Positions 15,857 to 27,100 of a stretch of 64,000 bases of DNA are shown one piece after another. Each line of letters begins with the position of its first letter. Position 1 is the stretch's first letter. The position numbers were made by a program, and so were the translations under genes. The stretch is from the NCBI GenBank assembly GCA_024698585.1, contig JAILRB010000019.1, forward strand, positions 1-64,000, read 5' to 3'. The notes beneath the pieces were generated by a model. The model was given only the letters and a program-made list of their open reading frames with translations. It was not told the origin of the DNA and did not search any database. Source of the DNA: Eubacterium sp. (GTDB taxonomy: Bacteria; Bacillota; Clostridia; Lachnospirales; Lachnospiraceae).

Positions 15857-16777
15857 GTGGCGGTTATCAAGAATCAGAAAACCGGTATGTGGGAGGTAAG
15901 AACTTACTACAAAGATTGGACAGGCGCAAGGAAACAGAAAACCAAGAGGGGTTTTGTTAAGAAAAGTGAAGCCCTGAAATGGGAAAGAAATTTCAAACTG
16001 AAGGAAGACCAGAGTATAAGTATGAGCTTTAAAAGTTTCGTGGATATTTACTTGACGGATTTGGAACCGAGAATAAAGCGGAATACGTTTCTGACCAAGA
16101 AGCATATCATTGAGACGAAAATTCTTCCTTACTTCGGGAAACGGAAGCTGGATGAGATACGAACTGCTGATGTTATCCAGTGGCAGAATGAGATTATGAA
16201 GCTGACAAAAGATAACGGGGAGTTATTCTCCCCGACCTATCTTAAGACCATTCACAATCAGCTCAGCGCCATATTAAACCATGCAGTAAATATGTATGGA
16301 CTAAAAGATAATGTGGCTCGAAAAGCCGGCACCATGGGCAAGGAAGAAAGTAAGAAAATGGAGTTCTGGACGCAGGATGAATTTCAGGCATTTTTAGAAT
16401 GTGTGGCAGATAAGCCAATGTCTTATTATGCATTTGAAATTCTTTACTGGACTGGAATTTGTGAGGGAGAGTTACTTGCCCTGACACTGGAAGATTTTAA
16501 TTCTGAAAAGAAGACATTACGGATAAATAAATCATATCAGCGGCTGGAAGGTAAAAATGTGATTACGGATCTGAAGACACCTAAGAGTAATAGAACAATT
16601 GTAATGCCGGATTTTCTTGCGACGGAGATGGAAGATTTCATCAGTAGGCTTTATGAAATTGAAAAGGACGAAAGAATTTTTACAATTTCTAAGAGTTATC
16701 TGCACCACGAGATGGATAGAGGTGCAAAGTTTGCCAGAGTTAAGAGAATACGAATTCATGGATTACGCCATTCGCAT
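15857..16777 (+). pseudogene. int: tyrosine integrase, N-terminal part (interrupted)
   Basis: GTG start after AAAGGAGGTAGGTTAA. About 307 residues remain: an N-terminal Arm-type DNA-binding region, a SAM-like core-binding domain (about 55-165), and the start of the catalytic domain with the first active-site block (YWTGICEGELLALTLEDF; the usual Arg is replaced or shifted here) and HGLRHSH. The sequence then runs into the inner element, giving an artificial tail that ends at 17035. The missing 57 residues, with the catalytic Tyr, lie in frame at 28700-28873. Joined, the protein would be about 364 residues, normal for the family. Confidence 0.9.
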
Positions 16778-16790
16778 GTTAGACTTCCTA

Positions 16791-16819
16791 AAGGACACTT
16801 TGAGACAGTGTCCTTTTTT
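16791..16819 (+). terminator. terminator at the left end of the inner element
   Basis: AAGGACACT (16791-16799) pairs with AGTGTCCTT (16807-16815) and a plus-strand T-run follows. It would stop transcription arriving from the broken integrase gene before it runs antisense into the recombinase. Confidence 0.7.
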
Positions 16820-16831
16820 CTTAGGTTTTAT

Positions 16832-18952
<2,121 letters not shown>

Positions 18953-19831
18953 TTAGTGTCTGTCACCGTATTCATCCTCACATTCTTTTGAACAGAATGG
19001 ATTGTTAAAGTCTTTACTTAAATATGCCTTGCCACAATTCTTGCAGACTTTTAATGAAGACTGTTCATCCGTAATCATTAATGACAACATTGTCTGCAAC
19101 TGTAAAAGCAGTGAATAAAACTCCCAAACGATTACAGGTTTATCCCTAAGTTCTATATGGTATGTTGGAGCAATGCCTCCAAATGCAGCCATACCTTTTT
19201 GATAAAGTGAAAGCTGATTATCATCAAAAGTATCCTTATCCTGATAATACAAAAAGGCTGAGAAAAATGTAAATGCCATATCCGTAAATGCATTTCTTAT
19301 CCAGTCATATCTTTCAGAGTATTCCTTCTGAAAACTCATAAGGACAGGTTCAGGAAGATGATTCAGGGTAAGAAACAGTGCAGTCATTTCAGCACCGGAT
19401 ACACTCCATGATGATTCAAGTTTGTTTTTAACAAAATCAAGCTTTTCGAAAGGAAAGAAATAGGATAAATACTTTTCAGTAGAAAGGGATTCTTTCTTTA
19501 TATAATGATTTTTTGGTAAATAAACATATTCGTAATTAATAAAATCAGACATGGCAGGTATGGAACTGATCAGACCTAACATGCCATACTTTTCAGTAAA
19601 AGTTAAAATACTGTTCATAACTGTTTCTTCATTGGACTTTTTTCTCATACAAAGTATTCCAACGTCAAGTGCATCAAGAATCATTTCTTCATAATCTTTC
19701 ATGGGATTATACAATTTTATTCCTGCGTGAGACGCAGGTGTCAAAAAGAGAGTTCCCTCGTTATCTTTTTTCCATTCATACTTATCATATTTTACCCAAA
19801 GTGAGTTTGCGTTTTTAAAAATGTTATTCAT
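18953..19831 (-). CDS. transposon protein with C-terminal zinc finger
   Basis: A 292-residue protein, common in position and size in Tn4451-related elements but of unknown function. The body is helical with no recognised enzyme motif. The C-terminus has CKNCGKAYLSKDFNNPFCSK followed by EC, a C-x2-C-x14-C-x3-C zinc-binding motif like those in DUF6076-type proteins. Its ATG overlaps the stop of the preceding sigma-like gene by 8 bases, so the two are co-translated. It may act with the sigma-like protein in regulating the element; this is inference. Confidence 0.7.
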   Translation of the reverse strand: MNNIFKNANSLWVKYDKYEWKKDNEGTLFLTPASHAGIKLYNPMKDYEEMILDALDVGILCMRKKSNEETVMNSILTFTEKYGMLGLISSIPAMSDFINYEYVYLPKNHYIKKESLSTEKYLSYFFPFEKLDFVKNKLESSWSVSGAEMTALFLTLNHLPEPVLMSFQKEYSERYDWIRNAFTDMAFTFFSAFLYYQDKDTFDDNQLSLYQKGMAAFGGIAPTYHIELRDKPVIVWEFYSLLLQLQTMLSLMITDEQSSLKVCKNCGKAYLSKDFNNPFCSKECEDEYGDRH

Positions 19832-20471
19832 AACCGGTCTCCAATCGTATCTTATCTAAAACTTTGTTTCTAATCTTTCTTATATTACGGTCTGTACAGT
19901 TCTTGACAGCTGCCATCTGAACAGGGGAAAGATTTCTTGCAAAAAGGTTAAACAGTAATTCTTTATGTTCTATTTTCATTTTCCTGATGCATTTTGATAT
20001 TTTTTCATCCTCAACTAATTCATGAAGCTCATAAGGACAGTAAAAAATGGTATCTATAAAATCTCCCTTTAGCATCTGTCCAAACAAAACTCTGTTTACA
20101 GGAAGAGGAAAAGTAAGTCCGTCATTTCTTGCACCGTATTCCAGCGGAACAACGGAACGCCCGACTTCGTGATAACGTTCTTTACGTTCTCTGTTTGAGT
20201 CATTTTTGTTCCAGATATCAATAATCTCTCTAAAGTCATCTTCTGATCTTGCCGCATCCTCTAAGCGTAAAAGAGCCATCCTCTTTAAATCTCTTTTTAA
20301 CATTTTTTTTGAAGGATTATCATCAGTTTCTTCTTTATATATATGTGATAAAGATTTTGAATAGTTATCATCCATGTTTTCTTCCAACATTTTCTTTTCT
20401 TCATTAATGGCAGAAAGAATTGCCAAATCTTCATCATTCATTTCATCGTAATTGTAATTTTTAGTCTGCAC
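19824..20471 (-). CDS. sigma-70 region 4-like regulator of the transposon
   Basis: A 215-residue protein. The C-terminal 55 residues resemble sigma region 4 (EHKELLFNLFARNLSPVQMAAVKNCTDRNIRKIRNKVLDKI). The N-terminal part is charged and helical, without a clear region 2. GTG 20471 is preferred because GGGGAGG lies about 9 bp upstream; an upstream GTG (20480) abuts that site. It forms an overlapping pair with the Zn-finger gene. Copy B of the repeated leader lies immediately upstream (20507-20551), so this operon and the recombinase may share one control signal. Confidence 0.75.
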   Translation of the reverse strand: MQTKNYNYDEMNDEDLAILSAINEEKKMLEENMDDNYSKSLSHIYKEETDDNPSKKMLKRDLKRMALLRLEDAARSEDDFREIIDIWNKNDSNRERKERYHEVGRSVVPLEYGARNDGLTFPLPVNRVLFGQMLKGDFIDTIFYCPYELHELVEDEKISKCIRKMKIEHKELLFNLFARNLSPVQMAAVKNCTDRNIRKIRNKVLDKIRLETGYE

Positions 20472-20506
20472 AGGAATCACCTCCCCTCAAAAAAATAATG
20501 GTTTTA

Positions 20507-20648
20507 TAACTATTCAAAACCCCATTCGCAAAATCGCTGCTTTGCAGCTTTACTTTTGTTCATGTGGTTACTTCGCCATATATATTTGTCATTCTGTTAG
20601 AATGCAAGCATTCACAGATGACAAATATGCATGGCTCTGAATAGTTAC
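20507..20648 (-). promoter_or_regulatory. repeated structured leader element, copy B (expanded)
   Basis: The core CCCATTCG-C-AAAATCGCTGC-TTT-GCAGCTT (20521-20552) is nearly identical to copy A, with upstream ACTATTCAAAA. The CTCTGAATAGT arm that directly follows in copy A lies 80 bp further on here (20635-20646), after an insertion with its own long inverted repeat (ATATATTTGTCAT/ATGACAAATAT). Confidence 0.55.
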
Positions 20649-20745
20649 AAATTTTTTTAAAAAGTAGTTCCGAATCCATATATGAAAATCTCCTATTGGT
20701 GAAGGAGAAATATTTCCTTCTAAAAAATGAAAAGGAGTTTTGTCT

Positions 20746-20829
20746 ATGGAAGCTACAAAAAGGGTTAAAACCCGAAAAAGGAACCGGTGCTTTGCCATAT
20801 GTGCCAGAGCACCACCAATTGGAATTTAA
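20746..20829 (+). CDS. possible 27-residue leader peptide
   Basis: ATG 20746 follows AAAAGGAGTTTTGTCT, a strong ribosome site, and the frame closes at TAA 20827-20829. The product is very basic (MEATKRVKTRKRNRC) and Cys-containing. It lies upstream of the TnpW-like gene in the same direction. It may be a leader peptide or the N-terminal scrap of a TnpW protein (which often begins with a similar basic stretch). Expression is suggested only by the ribosome site. Confidence 0.4.
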   Translation: MEATKRVKTRKRNRCFAICARAPPIGI

Positions 20830-20888
20830 TTATAACAAACATATGTTCGATTTGCAAGAACAAAAATAGGGAAAGGATTTTTGGCAGT

Positions 20889-21152
20889 ATGGGAAATGAA
20901 TTGTTAAATGAAACGGATTATGAAGGTTTTATAAATCAGAATATCAGATTTGTTAAATTGATTAATCTGTACCAATGGAAACTAAAGGAATTAATTACAA
21001 AAGGGATTTTTATTAAACGAATCGGTAATACCACTTACAGAGTAAATGTGTTTTTTAAAGAATCGGAAAATGAAACTTTGGAAGATAAACTTCTGCATCT
21101 GGTAAATATGGATATCGAAAAAATAATCCCGGAAAGGAACATTTATGAGTAG
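20889..21152 (+). CDS. TnpW-like transposon protein
   Basis: An 87-residue protein. The C-terminal half (RIGNTTYRVNVFFKESENET...DKLLHLV) matches the pattern I know for TnpW-family proteins of Tn4451-related elements (IGGTTY.V.V.F...S.ET..DKI.RLI). The N-terminal half is helical and not usual for the family. ATG 20889 has only a weak ribosome site (AAAGG at a distance); an upstream in-frame start at 20787 is possible. It overlaps the next gene by 8 bases. Function unknown. Confidence 0.65.
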   Translation: MGNELLNETDYEGFINQNIRFVKLINLYQWKLKELITKGIFIKRIGNTTYRVNVFFKESENETLEDKLLHLVNMDIEKIIPERNIYE

Positions 21153-21456
21153 ATCAAAGAAAAGTTATGAAGAAAGATTAGATGAATTAAGAGTTAAGGA
21201 ACAGTCGGCAATTGACCAGGCAAAGAAATATCAGGAACGTGCAAAGAAACTTGAGCGACAGAAAAAAGCTGAAGAGGAAAAGAAACGTGTACACAGACTG
21301 ATTGAAGTCGGAGCATCGGTTGAGTCTGTTCTTGGATGTGAAATTGAAAAAGAAGACCTGCCAAAGCTTATTGCATTTCTTAAAAAGCAGGAAGCAAACG
21401 GAAGATATTTTTCAAATGCAATGGGGAAGAGTGATGAGCAGAATAAAAAACAGTAA
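21145..21456 (+). CDS. DUF3847-like mobilization accessory protein
   Basis: A 103-residue, strongly basic coiled-coil protein (EERLDELRVKEQSAIDQAKK...RAKKLERQKKAEEEKKRVHR followed by LIEVGASVESVLG). The pattern of a long charged helix followed by R-x-HRLIE-x-GA-x-E is that of DUF3847 proteins found next to MobA/MobL relaxases. It probably binds DNA or the relaxosome. GGAAAGG precedes ATG 21145 within the end of the previous gene. Confidence 0.72.
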   Translation: MSRSKKSYEERLDELRVKEQSAIDQAKKYQERAKKLERQKKAEEEKKRVHRLIEVGASVESVLGCEIEKEDLPKLIAFLKKQEANGRYFSNAMGKSDEQNKKQ

Positions 21457-21540
21457 AGGTATTAGGGAGCAGTTTTTGCTGTTCCCTATCCGCCATTGTC
21501 GGAGAGGGCGCACTTACAGACAGTCAGAGACTGTCCTTTT

Positions 21541-21644
21541 CCACTTCGTGGAGTGCGCTCTTCGAGGACCACTGTGCGTGGAGCACCATTTCATGGAGAG
21601 TCCTGTGCGGACAGCAGTCTTATGCAGACGGCACCATTTCATGG
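21541..21644. repeat. three short palindromes with compensatory bases
   Basis: CCACTTCGTGG (21541-21551), CCATTTCATGG (21586-21596) and CCATTTCATGG (21634-21644). The change between the first and the others alters both stem arms (C-G to T-A), so pairing is kept. Confidence 0.6.
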
Positions 21645-21700
21645 AGACTCTTACGCAGAGGGCGGACTTATGCAGTCGGCAGTCTTGCAGACGGCATGCC

Positions 21701-21791
21701 AAAATGTGCCGGTTAAAGAATAAGCACATTTTAGCAGATGCTTTATCCAACATTAATATATACAAAATCAAGAACAATGTTTGGATAAAGC
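21701..21791. other. candidate oriT of the inner element
   Basis: Two inverted repeats in tandem: AAAATGTGC (21701-21709) with GCACATTTT (21724-21732), and GCTTTATCCAACATT (21740-21754) with AATGTTTGGATAAAGC (21776-21791, one-base bulge). They lie 41 bp upstream of the relaxase start. This is the usual place for the oriT of MobA/MobL systems, but the nick site cannot be named. Confidence 0.5.
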
Positions 21792-21831
21792 AAATGATAA
21801 ATTCCCGGTTTGGAGAAAGGAAGGTGAGACA

Positions 21832-23316
21832 ATGGCAATTTATCATTTTACAACCGCAATTGTAAAAGCATCAAAAGGAAAGTGTGCGGTTGCATCAGCA
21901 GCATATATATCAGGAAGTAAGTTGTACGATGAAAGACTTGGACTTTCCTTTAACTATTCAAGAAAAGAAGAAGTTGTATATACGGAAATACTTCTTCCCC
22001 AAAATGCGCCGGCAGAATACAAAGACAGGGAAACGCTTTGGAATGCAGTTGAAAAGGTGCAGAACAAATCCAATTCCAGATATGCAAGAACATTTGAAAT
22101 GGCACTGCCAAATGAACTTACCACAAAAGAACAGATTGAACTTGCAAGAAACTTCATAAAAGAAAACTTTGTTGATAAGGGTATGGCGGCAGACTTTGCA
22201 ATTCATAAAAAGGAAGGTAACAATCATGTTCATGTGATGACTACCGTCAGAGGTTTTACCAAAACCGGAAAGTGGGCAAGCATGGAGAAAAAAGATTATG
22301 CAAGGGATAAAGACGGAAACCGTATTCCGATTATTGATTCAAAAACCGGATTGCAGAAACGTGGAAAGAAAAATGATCTGCAATGGAAAAGGGTGACGGT
22401 AACAAGTAATGAATGGAACAGCAGAAAACAGCTTTTGGAGTGGAGAAAAAACTGGGCAGAAGAGTGTAATAAATATCTGCCTATGGATAAGCACATCGAC
22501 CACAGAAGTTATGAAGAACAGGGAATTGAAAAAATCCCAACAATCCATGAAGGCTACGCTGCAAGACAGATGGCATCAAAAGGTATTGCATCAGACAGGG
22601 TAGGGATAAATGAAGAAATAAAACACCAAAACAGTGTGATTGAAAAAGTGCATGCACTGCTACTTAGTGTAAAAGAAAAAGTAAACAGGATAAAAGAAAG
22701 ATTAATAAGGGGGCGTGATGAAAATGAAAAAGTTAACAGAAGAAAAAATAGAACTGCTGGAGCAACTCATGAATCTGGTATCAGAACAGCAGGAGCTTCT
22801 CACGGAACTGGACAGAGAATACAAAAAGGCATCGGAGTTTACGAAAGTGCTGGAGAAGGAACTTATGATACTGCAAAAACAGAACAGAGAATTGCTGAAC
22901 TTAAACGAGGAGTTGCAAAAACAGAACAGTCAATTATCAGAATTAAATCAGAAGTAACAAGGAGGATAAAAGAATTAAATGAAAGAATTGATAGATACAG
23001 AAGAAATGCTTCAGACAATGGAGATGCAGGATTTGAAGATAACAGAATTGAAAAACAGTCTGCTGGAAGAGCAGAAACAGACAGAACTGTGCAGACAGGA
23101 ACTGGAAAAAGTTCAGACGGAAAACAGAGAAATGCAGGAAGAGATACAGAAGCTTTCCTCAGACAAATCGATGCTGAAATCGAAAGTGCAAGAGTTGACA
23201 GACAGACTCGTGACGCTGAACAAAGCAGATCTGATAGTGAAAGAGAACGAGAAACTTTTACAGAAAAACAGCGACCTTCAACAAGAGATGATGACTATGA
23301 AACAAGAAGTCGATGA
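21832..23316 (+). CDS. MobA/MobL-family relaxase
   Basis: A 494-residue relaxase that should nick oriT and lead the strand in conjugal mobilization. The N-terminal domain (residues 1-220) begins MAIYHFTTAIVKASKGKCAVASAAY, carries the metal-binding His motif in GNNHVHVMTTVRG, and has an EYK/LWN region typical of MobA/MobL. ATG 21832 follows AAGGAAGGTGAG. Residues 300-494 are a polar, Arg/Glu/Asp-rich tail with unusual composition. This tail is encoded by DNA that also encodes two coiled-coil proteins in another frame, which explains its odd composition. Confidence 0.92.
   Translation: MAIYHFTTAIVKASKGKCAVASAAYISGSKLYDERLGLSFNYSRKEEVVYTEILLPQNAPAEYKDRETLWNAVEKVQNKSNSRYARTFEMALPNELTTKEQIELARNFIKENFVDKGMAADFAIHKKEGNNHVHVMTTVRGFTKTGKWASMEKKDYARDKDGNRIPIIDSKTGLQKRGKKNDLQWKRVTVTSNEWNSRKQLLEWRKNWAEECNKYLPMDKHIDHRSYEEQGIEKIPTIHEGYAARQMASKGIASDRVGINEEIKHQNSVIEKVHALLLSVKEKVNRIKERLIRGRDENEKVNRRKNRTAGATHESGIRTAGASHGTGQRIQKGIGVYESAGEGTYDTAKTEQRIAELKRGVAKTEQSIIRIKSEVTRRIKELNERIDRYRRNASDNGDAGFEDNRIEKQSAGRAETDRTVQTGTGKSSDGKQRNAGRDTEAFLRQIDAEIESARVDRQTRDAEQSRSDSERERETFTEKQRPSTRDDDYETRSR
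22718..22957 (+). CDS. coiled-coil protein overlapping the relaxase gene
   Basis: A 79-residue protein read in the +1 frame within the relaxase gene. It is preceded by AAGGGGG (22707-22713); ATG 22718 or 22724 could be the start. The product is a near-perfect heptad coiled coil (LTEEKIELLEQLMNLVSEQQ, then LLTELDREYKK). Overlapping genes inside mobA are known from RSF1010 (mobB), so this is plausible as a mobilization accessory protein. Ribosome site and the clean heptad pattern support real coding. Confidence 0.6.
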   Translation: MKMKKLTEEKIELLEQLMNLVSEQQELLTELDREYKKASEFTKVLEKELMILQKQNRELLNLNEELQKQNSQLSELNQK

Positions 23317-23980
23317 TAAAAGAAGAAGCTTAAATGAGCAGTCCCTATTGTTACAAAAAGAGCAGAGCAGTCTTCACAAGGAAAAAGCAAAGATGAAAAC
23401 AGAAATAGATAAAAAAGTTAAAGCAGAAACTGAAAGAGCAACAGAAAAGCTTAACGAAACTTATGAAAAAAGATGGAACAGGAAAAGACATTATTTAAAC
23501 AGCCTGCTTGTGTATGGGGGAATGGTTACACTACTCGAAGCGAGCGAATCTAAGTTGTTTATATCAGAGATAATAACTTTTTTAAAAACTGCTATTAATG
23601 CTTTTTGTTTTCTTGCAGGAAAAGATTATGAGATAGCAAAGCGTATTGCTAAAATATCAGAGCATATATCAAACCGGAGGTTTGAAAATATTGCTTATGG
23701 AATGATTATCTTACTTATATGCGGACTGAGCATTGTGGCACTTGTATTGGGAATAAAACTTTTAGCAGGTAAAGTCATCGATTATTACAAAGACAGTTCA
23801 CTTAATTATGTATCCGTCACTGCTCTTGTGGTAAATATGGCAGTAATGATATTTGCCGGAGACAAAATAAAAGTGTATGTTCCGGCAAATTTACTGCTGG
23901 TGTTAATTGTTATTCAGGTGGTTTGTGAGGCGGTGATAAGTTACGTGGATGGGTGTAAGAGAGCAAGAAATTATTGGTGA
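22979..23980 (+). CDS. membrane-anchored coiled-coil mobilization protein, overlapping the relaxase 3' end
   Basis: A 333-residue protein. ATG 22979 has a good site (AAGGAGG, 22960-22966). The first 337 bp overlap the relaxase gene out of frame. Residues 1-160 are a long coiled coil (LKITELKNSLLEEQKQTELC and onward). Residues 190-330 have four or so hydrophobic helices (for example IAYGMIILLICGLSIVALVL, YVPANLLLVLIVIQVV). This resembles the idea of RSF1010 MobB, a membrane-anchored protein encoded within the relaxase gene, but no sequence relationship is claimed. It could tether the relaxosome to a coupling protein. Confidence 0.75.
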   Translation: MKELIDTEEMLQTMEMQDLKITELKNSLLEEQKQTELCRQELEKVQTENREMQEEIQKLSSDKSMLKSKVQELTDRLVTLNKADLIVKENEKLLQKNSDLQQEMMTMKQEVDDKRRSLNEQSLLLQKEQSSLHKEKAKMKTEIDKKVKAETERATEKLNETYEKRWNRKRHYLNSLLVYGGMVTLLEASESKLFISEIITFLKTAINAFCFLAGKDYEIAKRIAKISEHISNRRFENIAYGMIILLICGLSIVALVLGIKLLAGKVIDYYKDSSLNYVSVTALVVNMAVMIFAGDKIKVYVPANLLLVLIVIQVVCEAVISYVDGCKRARNYW

Positions 23981-24137
23981 TTATTTTGAAATTTAATTTG
24001 GAAGTATCATTATGTTGAGTTATTTTATTGAAACACTAAAAATGTATTTGTTGATTTGACAGAGTGAAAACTCTATGATAGTCTTGTTAATGCTTGTAGA
24101 AGCTAATTAATAATTGAAGGGAGTAGAAAAAAACAAT

Positions 24138-27100
24138 ATGAAAAAATTAATTTGTTACTTGATGATTTGTCTTTTATTAATCGAATCTGTCAGCTTTGAT
24201 GTAATAAAAGTAAATGCATCTGAGAAAAAAGTTATATTGGAAAGTGATTCTTACAAAATTGAGTATGAGATTGCATCCTCGTGGAGTGATGGATTTAATG
24301 CCAACTTAACAATTACCAATAAGGGTAAGGAAAAAATAAAGGATTGGAGTTTGCAATTTGAATCTGATATTCAAATTACAAATATGTGGAATGGAACATG
24401 GAAATCCCAGGATAAAAAGTATTCGATAGATAATGCAGGTTGGAACAAATCTATTGATTGTAATCAATCAGTAACAATAGGATTTTCGGGGACTGAAATG
24501 GGAGAACTGAGTAATGTATCGCTTGTTTGTGATACATCAACAAGCAAAGAATATGTTTACTCAACTAAAAACTATGATGTAAATTACAAAATAGAATCAT
24601 CATGGGAAAAAGAGAGTCAGATACAGGTCAAGATAAAACAGACAAACCAATTCATAACTGGGGATTGAAATATATACTTAATGATAAAATTCATGATATA
24701 TATAATGCTAATGATATTTCACAAGAAAATGCTCATTTACTAAAAAATGTTGAATGGAATCAAGATATTCCAGCTAATGGTGAGGTAGTATTTGGGTATA
24801 CACAAGGATATGACGAAAAAATAAATATCCCTGAGGAATTTGAATTAGTAAGTGTAGAAAGCATAACAAATGAGGCGGATTATGCAATTGATATTGTAAC
24901 AAATGAGCAGTGGGAAAAAGAAGCTAATATTAGCTTGGTTATAACAAATAATTCCCAAAATATAATAGAGGACTGGAAACTTAATTTTAATTGCAATTTT
25001 AATATTTTGGATATTTGGAGTGCAGAATTAGTTTTTCAAAAAGATGGTACGGTTGAATTAAAAAATCCGGATTATGCTCAAAATATTAAACCCGGAGATA
25101 ATTGCATTATAGGAATGCATATAAATGATAATAAAGAAGCGTTAAAAATAGAAAATGTTGTTTTAACTCAATGCAAACCGGAAAGCGTTAAGAAAACAGA
25201 TAAGAAAATTTATGATTATAATTTTGGAATAACAACTGCAATAAAGGATTCTGATATTCAAGCAAAAATGTTTGCAAAAGTAGTTTGTGATGAAAATGAT
25301 GAATTAATAGTATCACGCAAAACCAATGGAAAATGGGAGAAAATAGCAAACTTGTATGATTCCGGAAATTTGACAGACAACAATGACGAGATTGAGGGAG
25401 ATGGAGTATTTTCTAATATTATATCTATAGATTCGAAAAATGTAGGTTTGGTAGAATATAAAATTAGTTTAAATTCTGAAGGCGAAGAAATTGCTTCTGT
25501 AATAAAGGAAATAGAGATTATAGATTCAGTTACGCAAGATGAGTACGTTACTTATTTTAATCGCGTTAATACTATCTGTAACAATGTTCGTAATTTAATT
25601 AAAAATGATAAATATGAATATGATAAGACAATTGATAAAGTTGTAAATGAATTGTCAACAGCGGGCTTGAAGGTTTCAAATGTTGAAAAAATAAGTGGAA
25701 GTTCAGCTAAGTTTACATTTGAGAATGGTTTGAACTTTTATTTGCAATTTTCAGACAAATCCAACATGAAAACCATGATTAGAGGTGGCAGTGACAATGT
25801 TGATGAAAAAATGTCAAAGATGAGTAGTGTTGGTGTTGCTATGACAAAATCTAGAAATATATTGTATTGGGCACCATTTGACACAGAGTGGGGAAAAGAC
25901 GATGAAACAGAAGTTATAAAAAATATTGTAAAAGATTCATCGTTTAGTGAGGATTTGACTATAGTTAATGATGAAGATGCGAATGTCAATTCTCTTAAAA
26001 AAATAAATAAGTATGGGTTGATTGTAATTGCTACGCACGGTATAGGTGGAGAGTGGATTGTAACCGGTGAAAGAGCAACAAAGGAAACAAATTATTTTAA
26101 AGAGTTATCAAGCGGGGAAATATCTATTTATTCTGATTTTGATCCAAGCAGAAACGAATATAAGTTATTTTACATGGTTAATGACAAATGGTTAAAAAAT
26201 AATATTCAAGATAAATTCCCGGATAGCATATTAATAAACAATTCGTGCGAAAGTTCGAAGACAAATATCTTATGGGATACATTCAAAAAACTTGGTGTTA
26301 AAACATACTATGGTAATGAAGGTGCAGTTACAAACCGTTATGCTACAGATAGATGTAAATATTTGTTAAATGAGTTGTTATTTAATAAAAAAACTACTCA
26401 AGATGCATACGATAATACGTTTGATTCTTATTATGGAAATGGCTCCAGATTTGTTGTAAGAGGTCAGGGAAATTTATCTATGACAGGGTCGATAAATAAT
26501 AAGGAATTTGAAGAAGGGTATCAGTCGTGGAATAGTTATGGTGATTTCCGTGTTTTGAATAAATTAAGTCAAGTTAGACCTACTGAAGGAAATATGATGG
26601 GAATGATTTCAACAGGAGTAGGAAATACAATGAATGGTGGAGGAATCTATCAGATAATTTCAGTGCCTGAAAATGCTAAAAGCCTTTATTTTGATTGGAA
26701 TTTTTTGTCGGCAGAGTTTTTGGAATATATAGGAAGTGAGTTTGATGATCCGTTTGAAATTAAAATCAACTGTATAACTTCTTTAGATGATAGTACGGTA
26801 TTTAATAGAACAGTAAACTCATTGGCGGATTTGTATGGAGCATCAAAAACAGATGAAGGAAAATTAATTCCGGTATCTGAAGGATTTTCATTAAATGAGT
26901 TTAGTGACATATGGATGACTGGATGGAATTCGGAATGTGTTGATATATCAAAGTATTCAGGCAAGATGATTAGACTAGAGTTTTCAGTTGCAAATGCAGC
27001 AGATACAAATTACCCTACAGCAGTTCTTTTGGATAACATTCATATGGATTCGGAATATTATTCGACGGATGATTATGTTGAAGCGGATTCAGATAGCGAA

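Larger units (their letters stand above)
21457..21831. other. hairpin-rich candidate transfer-origin region
   Basis: No gene is supported. From 21541 to 21680 there are three copies of a small palindrome (CCACTTCGTGG, CCATTTCATGG twice) and several repeats of CAGTC..GCAGACGGC. Then come two larger inverted repeats (21701-21732 and 21740-21791) directly upstream of the relaxase. Position and structure fit an origin of transfer. Confidence 0.5.

Noticed and set aside
20787-20888. Longer N-terminus for the TnpW-like protein
   Set aside because: Extra codons are in frame and hold Cys pairs, but there is no ribosome site at 20787 and they overlap the small frame at 20746; kept as an alternative only.
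21481-21700. Possible CRISPR array in the repeats of this region
   Set aside because: Repeats are short, unequal and palindromic, with no constant repeat length or unique spacers, and there are no cas genes.
21496-21846. Frames on both strands in the hairpin-rich region before the relaxase
   Set aside because: They follow from repeats and hairpins (for example repeated HFMES-like words); no start signals.
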